A DNA stretch of 64,000 nucleotides from Cydia pomonella (Eukaryota; Arthropoda; Insecta; Lepidoptera; Tortricidae): contig NC_084723.1 in assembly GCF_033807575.1 (NCBI RefSeq), forward strand, positions 1,865,247 to 1,929,246, given 5' to 3'. The first letter of the stretch is position 1. Every line of letters begins with the position of its first letter. Under the pieces are notes generated by a model. That model saw nothing but the letters and a program-made list of their open reading frames with translations. It had not been told where the DNA came from and made no database searches. A program made the translations under genes and the position numbers. Positions 30,441 through 40,344 of the stretch are shown in pieces.

Positions 30441-33400
30441 TCAGATGTGGGATCTCCCCGTGTTGCCCAACGAAATATTTTTGCAAATAGAAACGTACAA
30501 TTAAAACAATTTCGAAGTGATACGCGTAATAACGATAATCAGTGGCGTGAACTATTTGAGCGGCAAAATGAAAACATGCAACAGTTAATCAAAGCAATAT
30601 CGGCAACCGGTTCGTCAAATAATCAACACGTTGTGCTACCGGAATTTAACCCTGAGAAGACGGAAGTGGATGCAAGGGCATGGTGTGCGACCGCTGACCT
30701 TTGTTTAGCTGACAACCCACAATGTGGAGGACAGCTTATCGTGGTGATAAGCAAGGCGTTGAAAGGTTCCGCATCGGCATGGCTGGCTCAAATCTCGTAT
30801 CCTGGCATGACTTGGCCAGAGTTCAAGGACTTGTTCATCGCAAGGTTCGTCTGCACAGAGATAAATGCAGGTACCCTCATTAATTTTTCAAATGATAACC
30901 CGAAAGAAAATGAATCGCTGTCGGCTTACGCTAGTCGCCTTATTTCCTCCTTAATGACTCGCTGGAGAGATGTAACTAAAGAACAAATCGCGGTATCAAC
31001 AGTTCTTGCGCATATTTCTCAATATGATTCGCGCTTGCAACGGCTAGCATTTACAACAGAGATTACGTCACGACAACAACTTCAAAAGGAATTACAAGCA
31101 TTTTCGTTTCTTAAACGCAAAACTTCAAATAATAATGACAACAAGGCTGTTTACGATTATAAACGTTTGAAGCTAACTCCTTCAACCACTCTAAAATGTT
31201 TTCATTGTGGTAAGATTGGCCACAAGCGATCAGACTGTCGACAGAAAGGCAAAGATGTTAAGAACCCTCGAGCACCAGCGGCTACGTCAACTTCGGCTGC
31301 CCCAGCGCAACAACAACCTTCACCCAAGTCAAGCTCCATCGTGTGCTTCAAGTGTGGAAATAAAGGGCATGTTGCCAGCGGCTGTACCAGCAGGTCCCGG
31401 ATCGGCAGCGACGCCCCTGCCGAGCGTCGTGTCGAAATATGTGAGGTTCGACCTCCATTAGCAACACTTGAACATCGTGGTGAGTTGTTTCGTTATTTTT
31501 TTGACTGTGGTGCTGAGTGCTCATTAATCAAAGAAAGCGTAGCTGCTAAATTTTGTGGTAAACGAATTTCTAATGTGGTTTCTTTTACTGGGATTGAACA
31601 AGGATGTATAAGATCAACAGAACAGATTTTGTGTGATATAAAAATTAATGATTACTCAACAAAACTCTTATTACATGTTTTGCCTGACTTTCACATGCGT
31701 ACTGACATTGTGATCGGTCGTGATATTTTAGGGCAAGGCTTTGCGGCGTATATGACTGCCACTGATTTTTCCTTAAATAAACCCAATGTTGTGAATAGTT
31801 GTGCTGTTGCAAATACCCTACCTAACTTTGATAATATTGACACGAACATCTCTTCACAAGATAAGCCAAAACTTTTGCAGGTTTTAGAACGATATGCAAA
31901 CTATTTTACGACTGGAATGCCAACTACTCGCGTGACAACGGGCGAACTCGAAATAAGACTCAAAGATCCTAATCGTACGGTGCAGAGGCGTCCCTATAGG
32001 CTTTCCGTGGAAGAGCGTAGGTCGATGCGTGAAAAGATCGATGAGCTTTTGCGAGCGAATATTATTAGCCCAAGCCGTTCTCCATTTTCTAGCCCAGCCC
32101 TACTGGTCAAAAAGGCAGATAAGTCTGATAGGATGGTAATAGATTATAGAGAGCTGAACAATAATACAATCCCAGATAGGTTCCCTCTACCCTTGATTCA
32201 GGACCAAATTTCTCGACTGCACGGCGCTAATTACTTTACAAAGCTCGATTGTGCTAGTGGTTTTCATCTAATTCCAGTCAGTCCTGACTCAATCGAGCGC
32301 ACGGCCTTCATAACACCGGAGGGCACCTATGAGTACTTGGCAATGCCGTTCGGATTGAGAAATGCAATCTCGGTCTTCCAGAGGGCTATTGTCAATGCAC
32401 TGGGTGATCTGGCGAATGATTACGTCATTGTCTATGTTGATGATATTTTAATTGTCTCAAAAGATGTAGAGGAAGGGCTTGAACGTTTAAATACCGTTCT
32501 TGACGTACTAACAAAGGCCGGCTTTTCTCTTAACCTAAAAAAGTGCTCCTTTCTTAAGACAAAGGTAGAGTTTTTGGGTTACGAGATAGAGTCCGGTGAA
32601 TTAAGACCAAATAAACGTAAGATAGAAGCATTAACTGCGCTGCCTCCTCCTGATTCCGTAACCCAATTAAGGCAATTTATAGGCCTCTCTTCTTACTTCC
32701 GTCAATTTGTGCCAAATTTTTCCAACCTCATGGCACCCCTTTACAAATTAACGTCGCTAAAAGGTAATTTTGTTTGGAAGCCTGAGCATGAGAAGATACG
32801 CAACGAGGTTATTTCAATCTTGACAAAAGATCCAGTCCTTGTGATATTTGACCCCCAATATCCGACTGAATTACACACGGATGCGAGTTCAGAGGGATAT
32901 GGCGCTATCTTAATCCAAGTTATTAACAAAAAGCGCCATGTGGTGGCTTACTATAGCAAACGTACCACCCCCGCGGAATCCAGATATCATTCTTACGAGT
33001 TAGAGACACTCGCGGTAGTGAACGCCATTAAACAATTCCGTCAGTATTTGCATGGTCATAAATTTCGTGTCGTGACTGACTGTAACTCCTTGAAGGCCTC
33101 CCGAAATAAGGCTGATCTAACGCCAAGAGTCCACAGATGGTGGGCTTATCTTCAGTCATTTGACTTTGACGTAGAGTACAGGGAGGGAAAACTTATGTCT
33201 CACGCGGATTTTCTTTCACGTAATCCGTTGTCAGCAGCGCAGACCATCCAAAATTCCCCCGCCAAGCGAGTTGAACAGAAGCGCGTAGATATTACCGAGC
33301 TCTCTTCAAATTGGATTCTGGCAGAACAACAACGTGATACAGAGATTGCTAAAATTGTCAAGGATATAAGCAATGAAGAAATAAATAGAGACCTCGCTAA

Positions 33401-34544
33401 TACCTATGTGCTTCGTTCAGGAGTATTACACCGAAAGATCCAGCGAAATGGTCAGACAAAATGTCTCCCAATTGTTCCACATGCTTTAAAATGGTCCGTT
33501 ATAAACAACATTCACGAGTCCATAGTCCATCTTGGGTACGAAAAGACACTTGAGAAAGTGTATGATTATTATTGGTTCGAGGGCATGTCGCGATACGTTA
33601 AAAAGTTTGTGGACAATTGTGTAACATGCAAAGTTGCAAAGTCACATACTGGCAAAGTCCAAGCCGAGCTTCATCCCATCCCGAAAGTGACAACCCCGTG
33701 GCATACAATACACATTGACGCCACAGGTAAGCTTAGTGGAAAGAACGATCGCAAAGAGTATGCATTTGTTCTTATCGATGCCTTCACGAAGTTTGTTTTG
33801 CTTTACCATTCCAAAAACATCGACTCTAAGAGTAGCATTCAGGCAGTAATTAACAGTGTAGATCTTTTTGGCGCTCCATCGCGTATAATTGCAGATCAGG
33901 GTAGATGTTTTGCGAGTAGGGAATTTCGCGAGTTTTGTGATAGCAAAAATATCGAGTTGCATCTAATCGCAACGGGCTCTTCGCGAGCTAACGGGCAAGT
34001 AGAACGGGTAATGGGTGTGATAAAGTCTATGCTAACCGCAATAGAGGCTACTGAGAAATCATGGCAGGATTCTTTAGGAGAGGTTCAACTGGCGTTAAAT
34101 TGCACTGTTAATAGGGTGACAAAATTTTCACCTCTTGAGTTGATGATAGGTAAGGTAGCAAGACCGTTGTCATTAATGGCTAGCGATAATGAGGTTGATG
34201 TAGACTTGGAGGAAATTAGAGCAAACGCGGCAGATAGGATAGAAAAATCAGCTCAGTATGATAAAAAGAGATTTGACAAAACTAAGGCAAAACTTAATAA
34301 GTTTTCTGTGGGTGACTTTGTCCTGATTGAGAATGAAGAACGCAATCAGACAAAGTTGGACACTAAATTTAAAGGACCGTTAAAGATCATAGAGGTACTT
34401 GAAGGTGACCGTTATGTTTTAAAAGCTCTGAATTCCAAGCGCACCTATAAGTACGCTCATGATAGGCTAAGAAAAATGCCCGAGGGACAAGCACCCATTA
34501 ACATCAGTGATTCTGAAACATCTGAATTGGTAGAATCTGATTAA
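30405..34544 (+). CDS. Gypsy-2 gag-pol polyprotein (1379 aa, intact)
   Basis: The start ATG (MSDEDLDPPDPS) lies inside the 5' LTR. A Gag domain covers about 80-235. Two CCHC zinc knuckles follow (CFHCGKIGHKRSDC near 265, CFKCGNKGHVASGC near 313). The protease active site is YFFDCGAECS near 366, with IVIGRD later. RT has catalytic YVDD near 677; RNase H starts at HTDASS near 825. Integrase has an HHCC head near 1037-1075 and DDE residues in IDATGK (about 1104), ADQGRCF (about 1163) and GQVERV (about 1199). The tail has GDFVLIEN and FKGPLKI, as in the integrase C-terminal domain. All parts are in one frame, with no stop or shift. No env gene. Roles are those of the family. Confidence 0.94.
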   Translation: MSDEDLDPPDPSSDVGSPRVAQRNIFANRNVQLKQFRSDTRNNDNQWRELFERQNENMQQLIKAISATGSSNNQHVVLPEFNPEKTEVDARAWCATADLCLADNPQCGGQLIVVISKALKGSASAWLAQISYPGMTWPEFKDLFIARFVCTEINAGTLINFSNDNPKENESLSAYASRLISSLMTRWRDVTKEQIAVSTVLAHISQYDSRLQRLAFTTEITSRQQLQKELQAFSFLKRKTSNNNDNKAVYDYKRLKLTPSTTLKCFHCGKIGHKRSDCRQKGKDVKNPRAPAATSTSAAPAQQQPSPKSSSIVCFKCGNKGHVASGCTSRSRIGSDAPAERRVEICEVRPPLATLEHRGELFRYFFDCGAECSLIKESVAAKFCGKRISNVVSFTGIEQGCIRSTEQILCDIKINDYSTKLLLHVLPDFHMRTDIVIGRDILGQGFAAYMTATDFSLNKPNVVNSCAVANTLPNFDNIDTNISSQDKPKLLQVLERYANYFTTGMPTTRVTTGELEIRLKDPNRTVQRRPYRLSVEERRSMREKIDELLRANIISPSRSPFSSPALLVKKADKSDRMVIDYRELNNNTIPDRFPLPLIQDQISRLHGANYFTKLDCASGFHLIPVSPDSIERTAFITPEGTYEYLAMPFGLRNAISVFQRAIVNALGDLANDYVIVYVDDILIVSKDVEEGLERLNTVLDVLTKAGFSLNLKKCSFLKTKVEFLGYEIESGELRPNKRKIEALTALPPPDSVTQLRQFIGLSSYFRQFVPNFSNLMAPLYKLTSLKGNFVWKPEHEKIRNEVISILTKDPVLVIFDPQYPTELHTDASSEGYGAILIQVINKKRHVVAYYSKRTTPAESRYHSYELETLAVVNAIKQFRQYLHGHKFRVVTDCNSLKASRNKADLTPRVHRWWAYLQSFDFDVEYREGKLMSHADFLSRNPLSAAQTIQNSPAKRVEQKRVDITELSSNWILAEQQRDTEIAKIVKDISNEEINRDLANTYVLRSGVLHRKIQRNGQTKCLPIVPHALKWSVINNIHESIVHLGYEKTLEKVYDYYWFEGMSRYVKKFVDNCVTCKVAKSHTGKVQAELHPIPKVTTPWHTIHIDATGKLSGKNDRKEYAFVLIDAFTKFVLLYHSKNIDSKSSIQAVINSVDLFGAPSRIIADQGRCFASREFREFCDSKNIELHLIATGSSRANGQVERVMGVIKSMLTAIEATEKSWQDSLGEVQLALNCTVNRVTKFSPLELMIGKVARPLSLMASDNEVDVDLEEIRANAADRIEKSAQYDKKRFDKTKAKLNKFSVGDFVLIENEERNQTKLDTKFKGPLKIIEVLEGDRYVLKALNSKRTYKYAHDRLRKMPEGQAPINISDSETSELVESD
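30441..30450 (+). other. Gypsy-2 candidate primer-binding site
   Basis: TCAGATGTGG directly after the LTR, one base different from the site in Gypsy-1. Here it is also translated, as codons 13-16 of gag. Confidence 0.45.
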
Positions 34545-34594
34545 TTACTTTACCATATTGGAAAGTGTCTTCTTGAGTCACAGTCACGAAAATC

Positions 34595-34684
34595 ACAGGG
34601 ATGATTTCGTGTATCACACAAAGCCACAGGGATGGTTTTATGTAGGCCACAGGGATGGTTGTATATAGGCTACAGGGATAGCCG
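34595..34684 (+). repeat. Short repeats in Gypsy-2 3' UTR
   Basis: ACAGGGATGA/ACAGGGATGG/ACAGGGATGG/ACAGGGATAG at 34595, 34626, 34649 and 34672. The last three are spaced 23 bp and embedded in similar text (GTAGGCCACAGGGATGGTT). Function unknown. Confidence 0.7.
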
Positions 34685-34997
34685 GACAAAAGAGACACTG
34701 TGATCCAATATTTTGATTTTGCAAAAAATAATGAGTGAATCTGTTTTAAGGGTGCTTGTGCTCGAAGTATTTCTTTGCATTGTCATTTAAGTTGTTTTCC
34801 TTTACATAAGGAGTGCATTTGTATTAATCAATTACGTTAAATAAATAATGAATTGAAATTTCCGAGTTTTTGTTGTAAAAAAAAAAAAACAAATTCGAGA
34901 TAAAATACTTGGTCAGGATTGACCGAGCGATGGTGATACTGTTGCTGTATATTTGCTTTCAGATTAACACGAGGACGTGTGACACGTAGGATGGCCG

Positions 34998-35341
34998 TGT
35001 CGCATCCTGGTCATGATCACGGATGTTCAAATGACTCAAATGAGTCCGTACTCATGACTCGTCGGAAGTTGCTGCGGAACGCAAGCGCCATCTGTGGCGC
35101 TGTACGGAGTCTAGGAGAAGGGGCACGAGAATGGCGAGAGGTCATTCTACTTCCAGCAGTGGCGAAGTGCACTAGTCTCTTAGGAACTGTACCGCGTTTC
35201 GTTGGAACTGCCCAGTCGATTTACGATTAAAATTACGTTGTTAATTTGCCACCATAATAAAATTATAAACTGTGCATTGTTGTGTTCTAATTCAAACAGC
35301 TAATCATGTCCGATGAAGACCTCGACCCTCCTGATCCGTCA
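34998..35341 (+). repeat. Gypsy-2 3' LTR
   Basis: Partner of 30097-30440, and so contains a second copy of the gag start codon region (ATG at 35306). It is preceded by AGGATGGCCG instead of a purine tract. Confidence 0.9.
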
Positions 35342-35356
35342 TATATATATATTTTT

Positions 35357-36667
35357 AGGGTTCCGTAGCCAAATGGCAAAAAACGGAACCCTTATAGATT
35401 CGTCATGTCCGTCTGTCTGTCCGATTCTGTCACAGCCACTTTTTTCCGAAACTATAAAAGCTATACTGTTCAAACTTGGTAAGTAGATGTATTCTATGAA
35501 CCGCATTATGATGTTTACACAAAAATAGAAAAAAAACAATACGTTTTGGGGGTTCCCCATACTTAGAACTGAAACTCAAAAAATCTTTTTTCATCAAACC
35601 CATACGTGTGGGGTATCTATGGATAGGTCTTTAAAAATGATATTGAGGTTTCTAATATCATTTTTTTCTAAACTGAATAGTTTGCGCGAGAGACACTTCC
35701 AAAGTGGTAAAAAGTGTGTCCCCCCCCCCCCCCCGTAACTTCTAAAATAACAGATAGAAAAATCTAAAAAAAATATATGATATACATTGCCATGCAAACT
35801 TCCACCGAAAATTGGTTCGAACGAGATCTAGTAAGTAGTTTTTTTTTAATACGTCATAAAAATTAAAAAAAAAAATTTTTTTCATCAAACCCATACGTGT
35901 GGGGTATCTAGGGATAGGTCTTCAAAAATGATATTTAGGTTTCTAATATCATTTTTTTCTAAACTGAATACTTTGCGCGAGAGCCACTTCCAAAGTGAAA
36001 AAATGTGTGTCCCCCCCCCCCTGTAACTTCTAAAATAACAGATTGAAAAATCAAAAAAAAATATATGATATACATTACCATGCAAACTTCCAACGAAAAT
36101 TGGTTTGAACCAGATCTAGTAAGTAGTTTTTTTTTTAATACGTCATAAAATTTAAAAAAAAAAAAAAATTCATCAAACCCATACGTGTGGGGTATCTATG
36201 GATAGGTCTTCAAAAATGATATTTAAGTTTCTAATATCATTTTTTTCTAAACTGAATAGTTTGCGCGAGAGACACTTCCAAAGTGAAAAAATGTGTGTCC
36301 CCCCCCCCCGTAACTTCTAAAATAACAGAATGAAAAATCTAAAAAAAATATATGATATACATTACCATGCAAACTTCCAACGAAAATTGGTTTGAACGAG
36401 ATCTAGCGAGTAGTTTTTTTTTAAAACGTCATATAATTAAAAAAAAATTTTTTTCATCAAACCCATACGTGTGGGGTATCTATGGATAGGTCTTCAAAAA
36501 TGATATTTAGGTTCCTAATATCATTTTTTTCTAAACTGAATAGTTTGCGCGAGAGACACTTCCAAAGTGGTAAAATGTTGAACAAAATCTAGTAAGTAGA
36601 TTTTTTTTTAATACGTCTTAAATGGTACGGAACCCCTCATGCGCGAGTCCGAGTCGCACTTGGCCGC
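35357..36667 (+). mobile_element. AGGGTTCC-family element, copy 4, with tandem internal module
   Basis: Starts AGGGTTCCGTAGCC and ends CGCACTTGGCCGC. A module beginning TCATCAAACCCATACGTG occurs four times (35591, 35882, 36170, 36454), with spacings of 291, 288 and 284 bp; the last is internally deleted. Each of the first three carries a C run. The repeated minus-strand open frames that begin MHGNVYHIFF are by-products of the repeated module. Confidence 0.75.
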
Positions 36668-36780
36668 TTTTTTTTTAATTTATTGAGAAACAAACAGTCT
36701 TAAAATAAACATATGAGCAACTTAGCTAATAGCTATGAATTGATTTCGTTATAGACCTATAGTTTCCTAATTTTAAATTA
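36668..36780 (-). repeat. Poly-T-led LINE/SINE-like tail, minus
   Basis: T run then AATTTATTGAGAAACAAACAG and TCTTAAAATAAAC, resembling the 45566 element start (GGCAACAAACAGTCTTA). Confidence 0.4.
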
Positions 36781-36845
36781 TTCGATGTACAATTGAAAAA
36801 ATAATAATAGTGTAAACTTATAGCGTACATAACAAAAGCGTAAAT

Positions 36846-36855
36846 TTATATATAT

Positions 36856-36903
<48 letters not shown>
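36846..36903. repeat. (TA)n microsatellite
   Basis: A long run of AT/TA units with one AAA interruption. Confidence 0.95.
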
Positions 36904-36907
<4 letters not shown>

Positions 36908-37372
36908 GAGAACTGAGAAAATACTTAAATCACAGGTACCTATTATCAGGTTGCTGCAACTTTTCACCGTTATTTTAGAAAAGAATATACTGCTCTTTTA
37001 AAGAGGCCTAATGAATTGTAATATGTACTGTAAATTTTATATTATATAAGTATGCGTGTTAGCAACAATTTTAGTAGGTATAGCAATTTAATTGTAATAT
37101 ATCTGTGCCGATAGAGGCAGAATATGACACACTTATTATAATTTGATCATCTTTGTACCATATTCTAAGAAATAAACATTGTATTGTATGGTTTTATTAT
37201 GACAACTGTAAAATTGATTAAGGACTTGCTTTGTCCGCGACTTTGTCTGCCGAGTAATTTTAAATATGTAAATAAAACGGTAACAACGGGTATTAAATGC
37301 CGATGCTACGGGGATGATACGCGGACACTACGAGCGCTAAACCCGTTATGCACGGATATGAAACGATCTGTA

Positions 37373-37557
37373 CCCCTAGTGTAAATATTTCCGACAGCGA
37401 AACGTGACATACGCGTTTGCGTTAAGTGTCATTTTGTATGAGATTTTTGACTTTCCAAAACGTCCCGCTTGGCGCGCTGTTCAAAAACCCATACAAAATG
37501 GGACTTAACGCAAACGCGTACGTCACGTTTCGCTATCGACTAAATTTACACGAGGGG
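37373..37557. mobile_element. 185-bp CCCCTAGTG MITE, copy 1
   Basis: CCCCTAGTGTAAAT to ATTTACACGAGGGG with TA at both sides (37371-37372, 37558-37559). Arms include CGTTTGCGTTAAGTG and CACTTAACGCAAACG-like blocks that continue the palindrome. Short frames over it are chance. Confidence 0.75.
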
Positions 37558-38033
37558 TACTGGACGCGTTCTTGTAGGCATAATAGTCCGTGTCGCGTTA
37601 CATTCCGTACCTGATACGTTCATGGTACGGTCATGATACGGGTGTAATGGGTAGATGTCTTGATGATGAAAAAAAAAATGATTTGTAAAAAAAACATAAT
37701 CATAGCGATCCATATTTTGGTAGTCACATTTTAACCTTATATCTACTTAGTCTTATCAATGATTATTTCTGTCTAGTAGTCCAGTGTCTAATGAGCGGAA
37801 TAATAACAATCATCATCATCCTGCCATACTTCATATTATACTACATATATGTTTATTATATCCTTCCTAGGGTCTCAAACTCTGTTCATATCAAATTTCA
37901 TCTAAATAGGTTCACCGGTTTAAGCGTGAAGACGTTACAGACAGACATCGTTTCTTTCTCAATTATTACAATATTAATAGTAGGGATCTAGGGATTATAA
38001 ATTCTCATGAAATAATTTATTATGAAGTCTTCA

Positions 38034-38285
38034 ACGACCGGTTTGGCCTAGTGGATAGTGACCCTGCCTACGAAGCCGATGGTCCCGGGTTCAAATCCTG
38101 GTAAGGGCATTTATTCGTGTGATGAGCATGGATATTTGTTCCTGAGTCATGAGTGTTTTCTATGTATTTAAGTATTTATAAATATTTGTATATTATATTT
38201 ATCGTTGTCTAAGTACCCTCAACACAAGCGTTATTGAGCTTACTGTGGGACTTAGTCAATTTGTGTAATATTGTCCTATAATATT
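38034..38285 (+). mobile_element. SINE-A copy 8 (plus)
   Basis: ACGACCGGTTTGGCCTAGTG head, GGGTTCAAATCC B box, body to GTCAATTTGTGTAATATTG and TCCTATAATATT. Confidence 0.8.
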
Positions 38286-38599
38286 AAAAAAAAGTCTACA
38301 TTACATAAATTATTTCCAATATTAATATTTCACTTTCTCCGACATCAACACAACCCTCTCAATTCCGAGACTCAAAACGTGAGTACTCGCGGATTACTAT
38401 GGGAGTAAATTTTGATTATTCGGATCCCGGAGTTTTACGACCTCGCAAATTGGACTTACGAGGTTCGTAGCTCAAACATGACCGTTCATTGAAACAGAGG
38501 ATTGTTTCTAGTGTTTTCGTTTCTTGCTCATCGTGGTACTAATGTCTCCACACTCCATCAATTTATTTATTTATTTATTCGTATGGCAAAAATACAATC

Positions 38600-38940
38600 G
38601 TTCATTCATAGGCCGTGCCGCCGGCGCGCACCGTATCGCGCAGGAACTCGCCGCTGCCCCGCGCCCTCTCACTGCTCAATGCGCTCCTGGCATCGACGCC
38701 TGAATGCGATCTATTTGCTTGGCGATGGGCGGCAGTGTATAGTGAATGCTTGAGATTCTGTGAGGCGATGGATGCTAGGTGCTCAACTGTCCCAATTTAA
38801 TTTGTTAATGTGCCATTATTGTTTTTATAATTGTTAATACTTATAATTATTAGTTAGTTTGAGTTTCGTGACGCATTGGTTCAACTGTAATGTCATGTAA
38901 ACATTTTTATCAATAAAATAAAAAAAAATAAAAAAAATAT
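38600..38940 (+). pseudogene. Probable retroelement 3' fragment with poly-A
   Basis: A GC-rich frame (38615-38800) ends PECDLFAWRWAAVYSECLRFC... and a stop, then an AT-rich UTR and an A-rich tail with AATAAAATAAAAAAAA (38912-38940). Composition and position before poly-A suggest the coding end of a LINE or a retrocopy. I do not recognise the family with confidence. Confidence 0.4.
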
Positions 38941-39515
38941 GAAATATAGGTAGGTATATTTATTACAGCAGTACGCCCAATTGCTGGATCCATTGGGTGA
39001 CATTGTTGTCTAAGGTGAACAAGTCCACTGCCGGGTTACCATGGTATTTGGTGAGTGGGCATTCGCGGATAATATGGTCCATGCTCTGCACCGCAGCTCC
39101 ACAATCGCATGCTGGCGACTCTCTCCAGCCACATCTGTGTAGGAACTCTCGACATCCACCCCAACCGGTTCGTAATCGATTTAACTGGCACCAACTTCGT
39201 CTGGGTAGTGAGAAACCTGTAGGTTTTTCTGTAGGGTTGATGTTTGTCCCCAGGTTGGTAGGGAAGTTCTCATTCCATTCTTGGGTCCATCTCTCATTAA
39301 TGTTGAAGGGGGTGTTTAAAAGTATTGAGGCAGTTTTATGTGGCGGTTGACGTGATTTCAGCCGGTTGGGTGGAGGTCTCTTAAACTCATTGTAGGCGGG
39401 TAGATTTGGTTTGGCCAGAATCTTCTGAGCTTCCCGGGTCAGAGCATGTTGCCTTCTTAAGTGCGGAGGAGCTATATGGCTCATCACAGGTAGCCACTCT
39501 ACGGGGGTGCTCTTA
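38940..39515 (-). pseudogene. Jockey-like LINE pol C-terminal fragment
   Basis: About 185 minus-strand residues stay open to a stop at 38963. They include LPRRSWCQLNRLRTGWG and a CDCG...HIIRECP zinc-finger-like motif, typical of the C-terminus of Jockey-type LINE polyproteins. The frame continues past the first Met to about 39510 (STPVEWLPV). It is 5'-truncated, with no RT or endonuclease left. It lies tail-to-tail with the preceding fragment. Confidence 0.75.
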
Positions 39516-39659
39516 CTACTTACTCTCTTACTCCATCAATATTACTCCATATTAAAGGCCACCCATCCACACATGTGCTATTGACTTAATTGCTATTCAA
39601 CTTTTATTATTTTTATTTAAACAAATATTTAACCTACTCACATAGTTTCTCGTGCTACG

Positions 39660-39793
39660 CAGCGGCTTACGTGAGCGGATAACTCGCGAATGCGACGCGG
39701 TGCGAGGGCCTAACAGCATTCGCGTTCACAACGAGATCGCCCACGTAAGGTTTCGCTTCGCGTTCGCGAGTTATTCGTTCACGTAAGCCGCTG
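39660..39793. mobile_element. Palindromic MITE, 134 bp
   Basis: CAGCGGCTTACGTGAGCGGA faces TCGTTCACGTAAGCCGCTG, with arms of about 40 bp including AACTCGCGAA/TTCGCGAGTT. More GC-rich than the surroundings. Confidence 0.65.
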
Positions 39794-39892
39794 AGTTACT
39801 AACTTAAACATGGATCAGGTAAACATGTCTGAAATATATATTTTTTTATTTATCACAGGTAAAGGTATACCTAGACATTTAGACTTATAGCA

Positions 39893-40344
39893 TTTCTAGA
39901 AACTCAAGTCATTTGAGTCTAAATTTGAAGAAACCGACTTGTTTAAAGCGCTTAAAAAACTTGATAAATACCTCAAAACTAGCATACATGTTATACAATT
40001 TATCTTAAAAACTGAAACTAGGGCTTCGATGCATTTCGAACCCCGCTGTGTCAGGGAGCCGGCCGCAGACCCGCCGGAACTTTACACCCTTCGGCCAAAA
40101 CTCCTCCAGATGTTCAGTCGGAACGCTCACCACACTAGAAGAAAAAAAGTAATAAGTTAAACGCAATTGAGTTGCTTTGTTTTATCACAGAGTTCCTATG
40201 GCCGCCTCCTGTCTCCATCATCAGATCAGCTCGATAGTACCATAATATTGCATTACCCGACGTACATATATATGCAAATTTTCAGCTTCATCAGAAACCG
40301 GGAAGTGGGTCAAATTTAACTTGCAAAATTTGACCCACTATACA
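39893..40344. repeat. Diverged unit and flank of the 197-bp array
   Basis: 39975-40170 resembles the array unit (ACTAGGGCTTCG, CACCCTTCGGCCAAAACTCC, CAGTCGGAACGCTCACCAC). 40185-40330 has ATCACAGAGTTCCTATGGCC and GATCAGCTCGATAGTACCATA, an interspersed repeat also seen at 61795-61930. Words near 39900 recur at 44755. Confidence 0.5.

Larger units (their letters stand above)
30097..35341 (+). mobile_element. Complete Gypsy LTR retrotransposon, Gypsy-2 (5,245 bp)
   Basis: The direct repeats 30097-30440 and 34998-35341 are the LTRs: TGTCGCATCC at the start, GATCCGTCA at the end, identical on reading. TATA on both sides (30093-30096, 35342-35345) fits a 4-bp target duplication, although the flanks are AT-repetitive. 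A single intact gag-pol frame with integrase after RNase H marks it as Gypsy class. It shares the post-LTR TCAGANGTGG and pre-LTR GGCCG features with Gypsy-1 but differs widely in protein sequence. Young and possibly autonomous. Confidence 0.93.

Noticed and set aside
35594..36085. Repeated minus-strand frames starting MHGNVYHIFF, considered as a small gene family
   Set aside because: They coincide with tandem copies of a non-coding transposon module, include the poly-C run read as Gly, and change length with that run.
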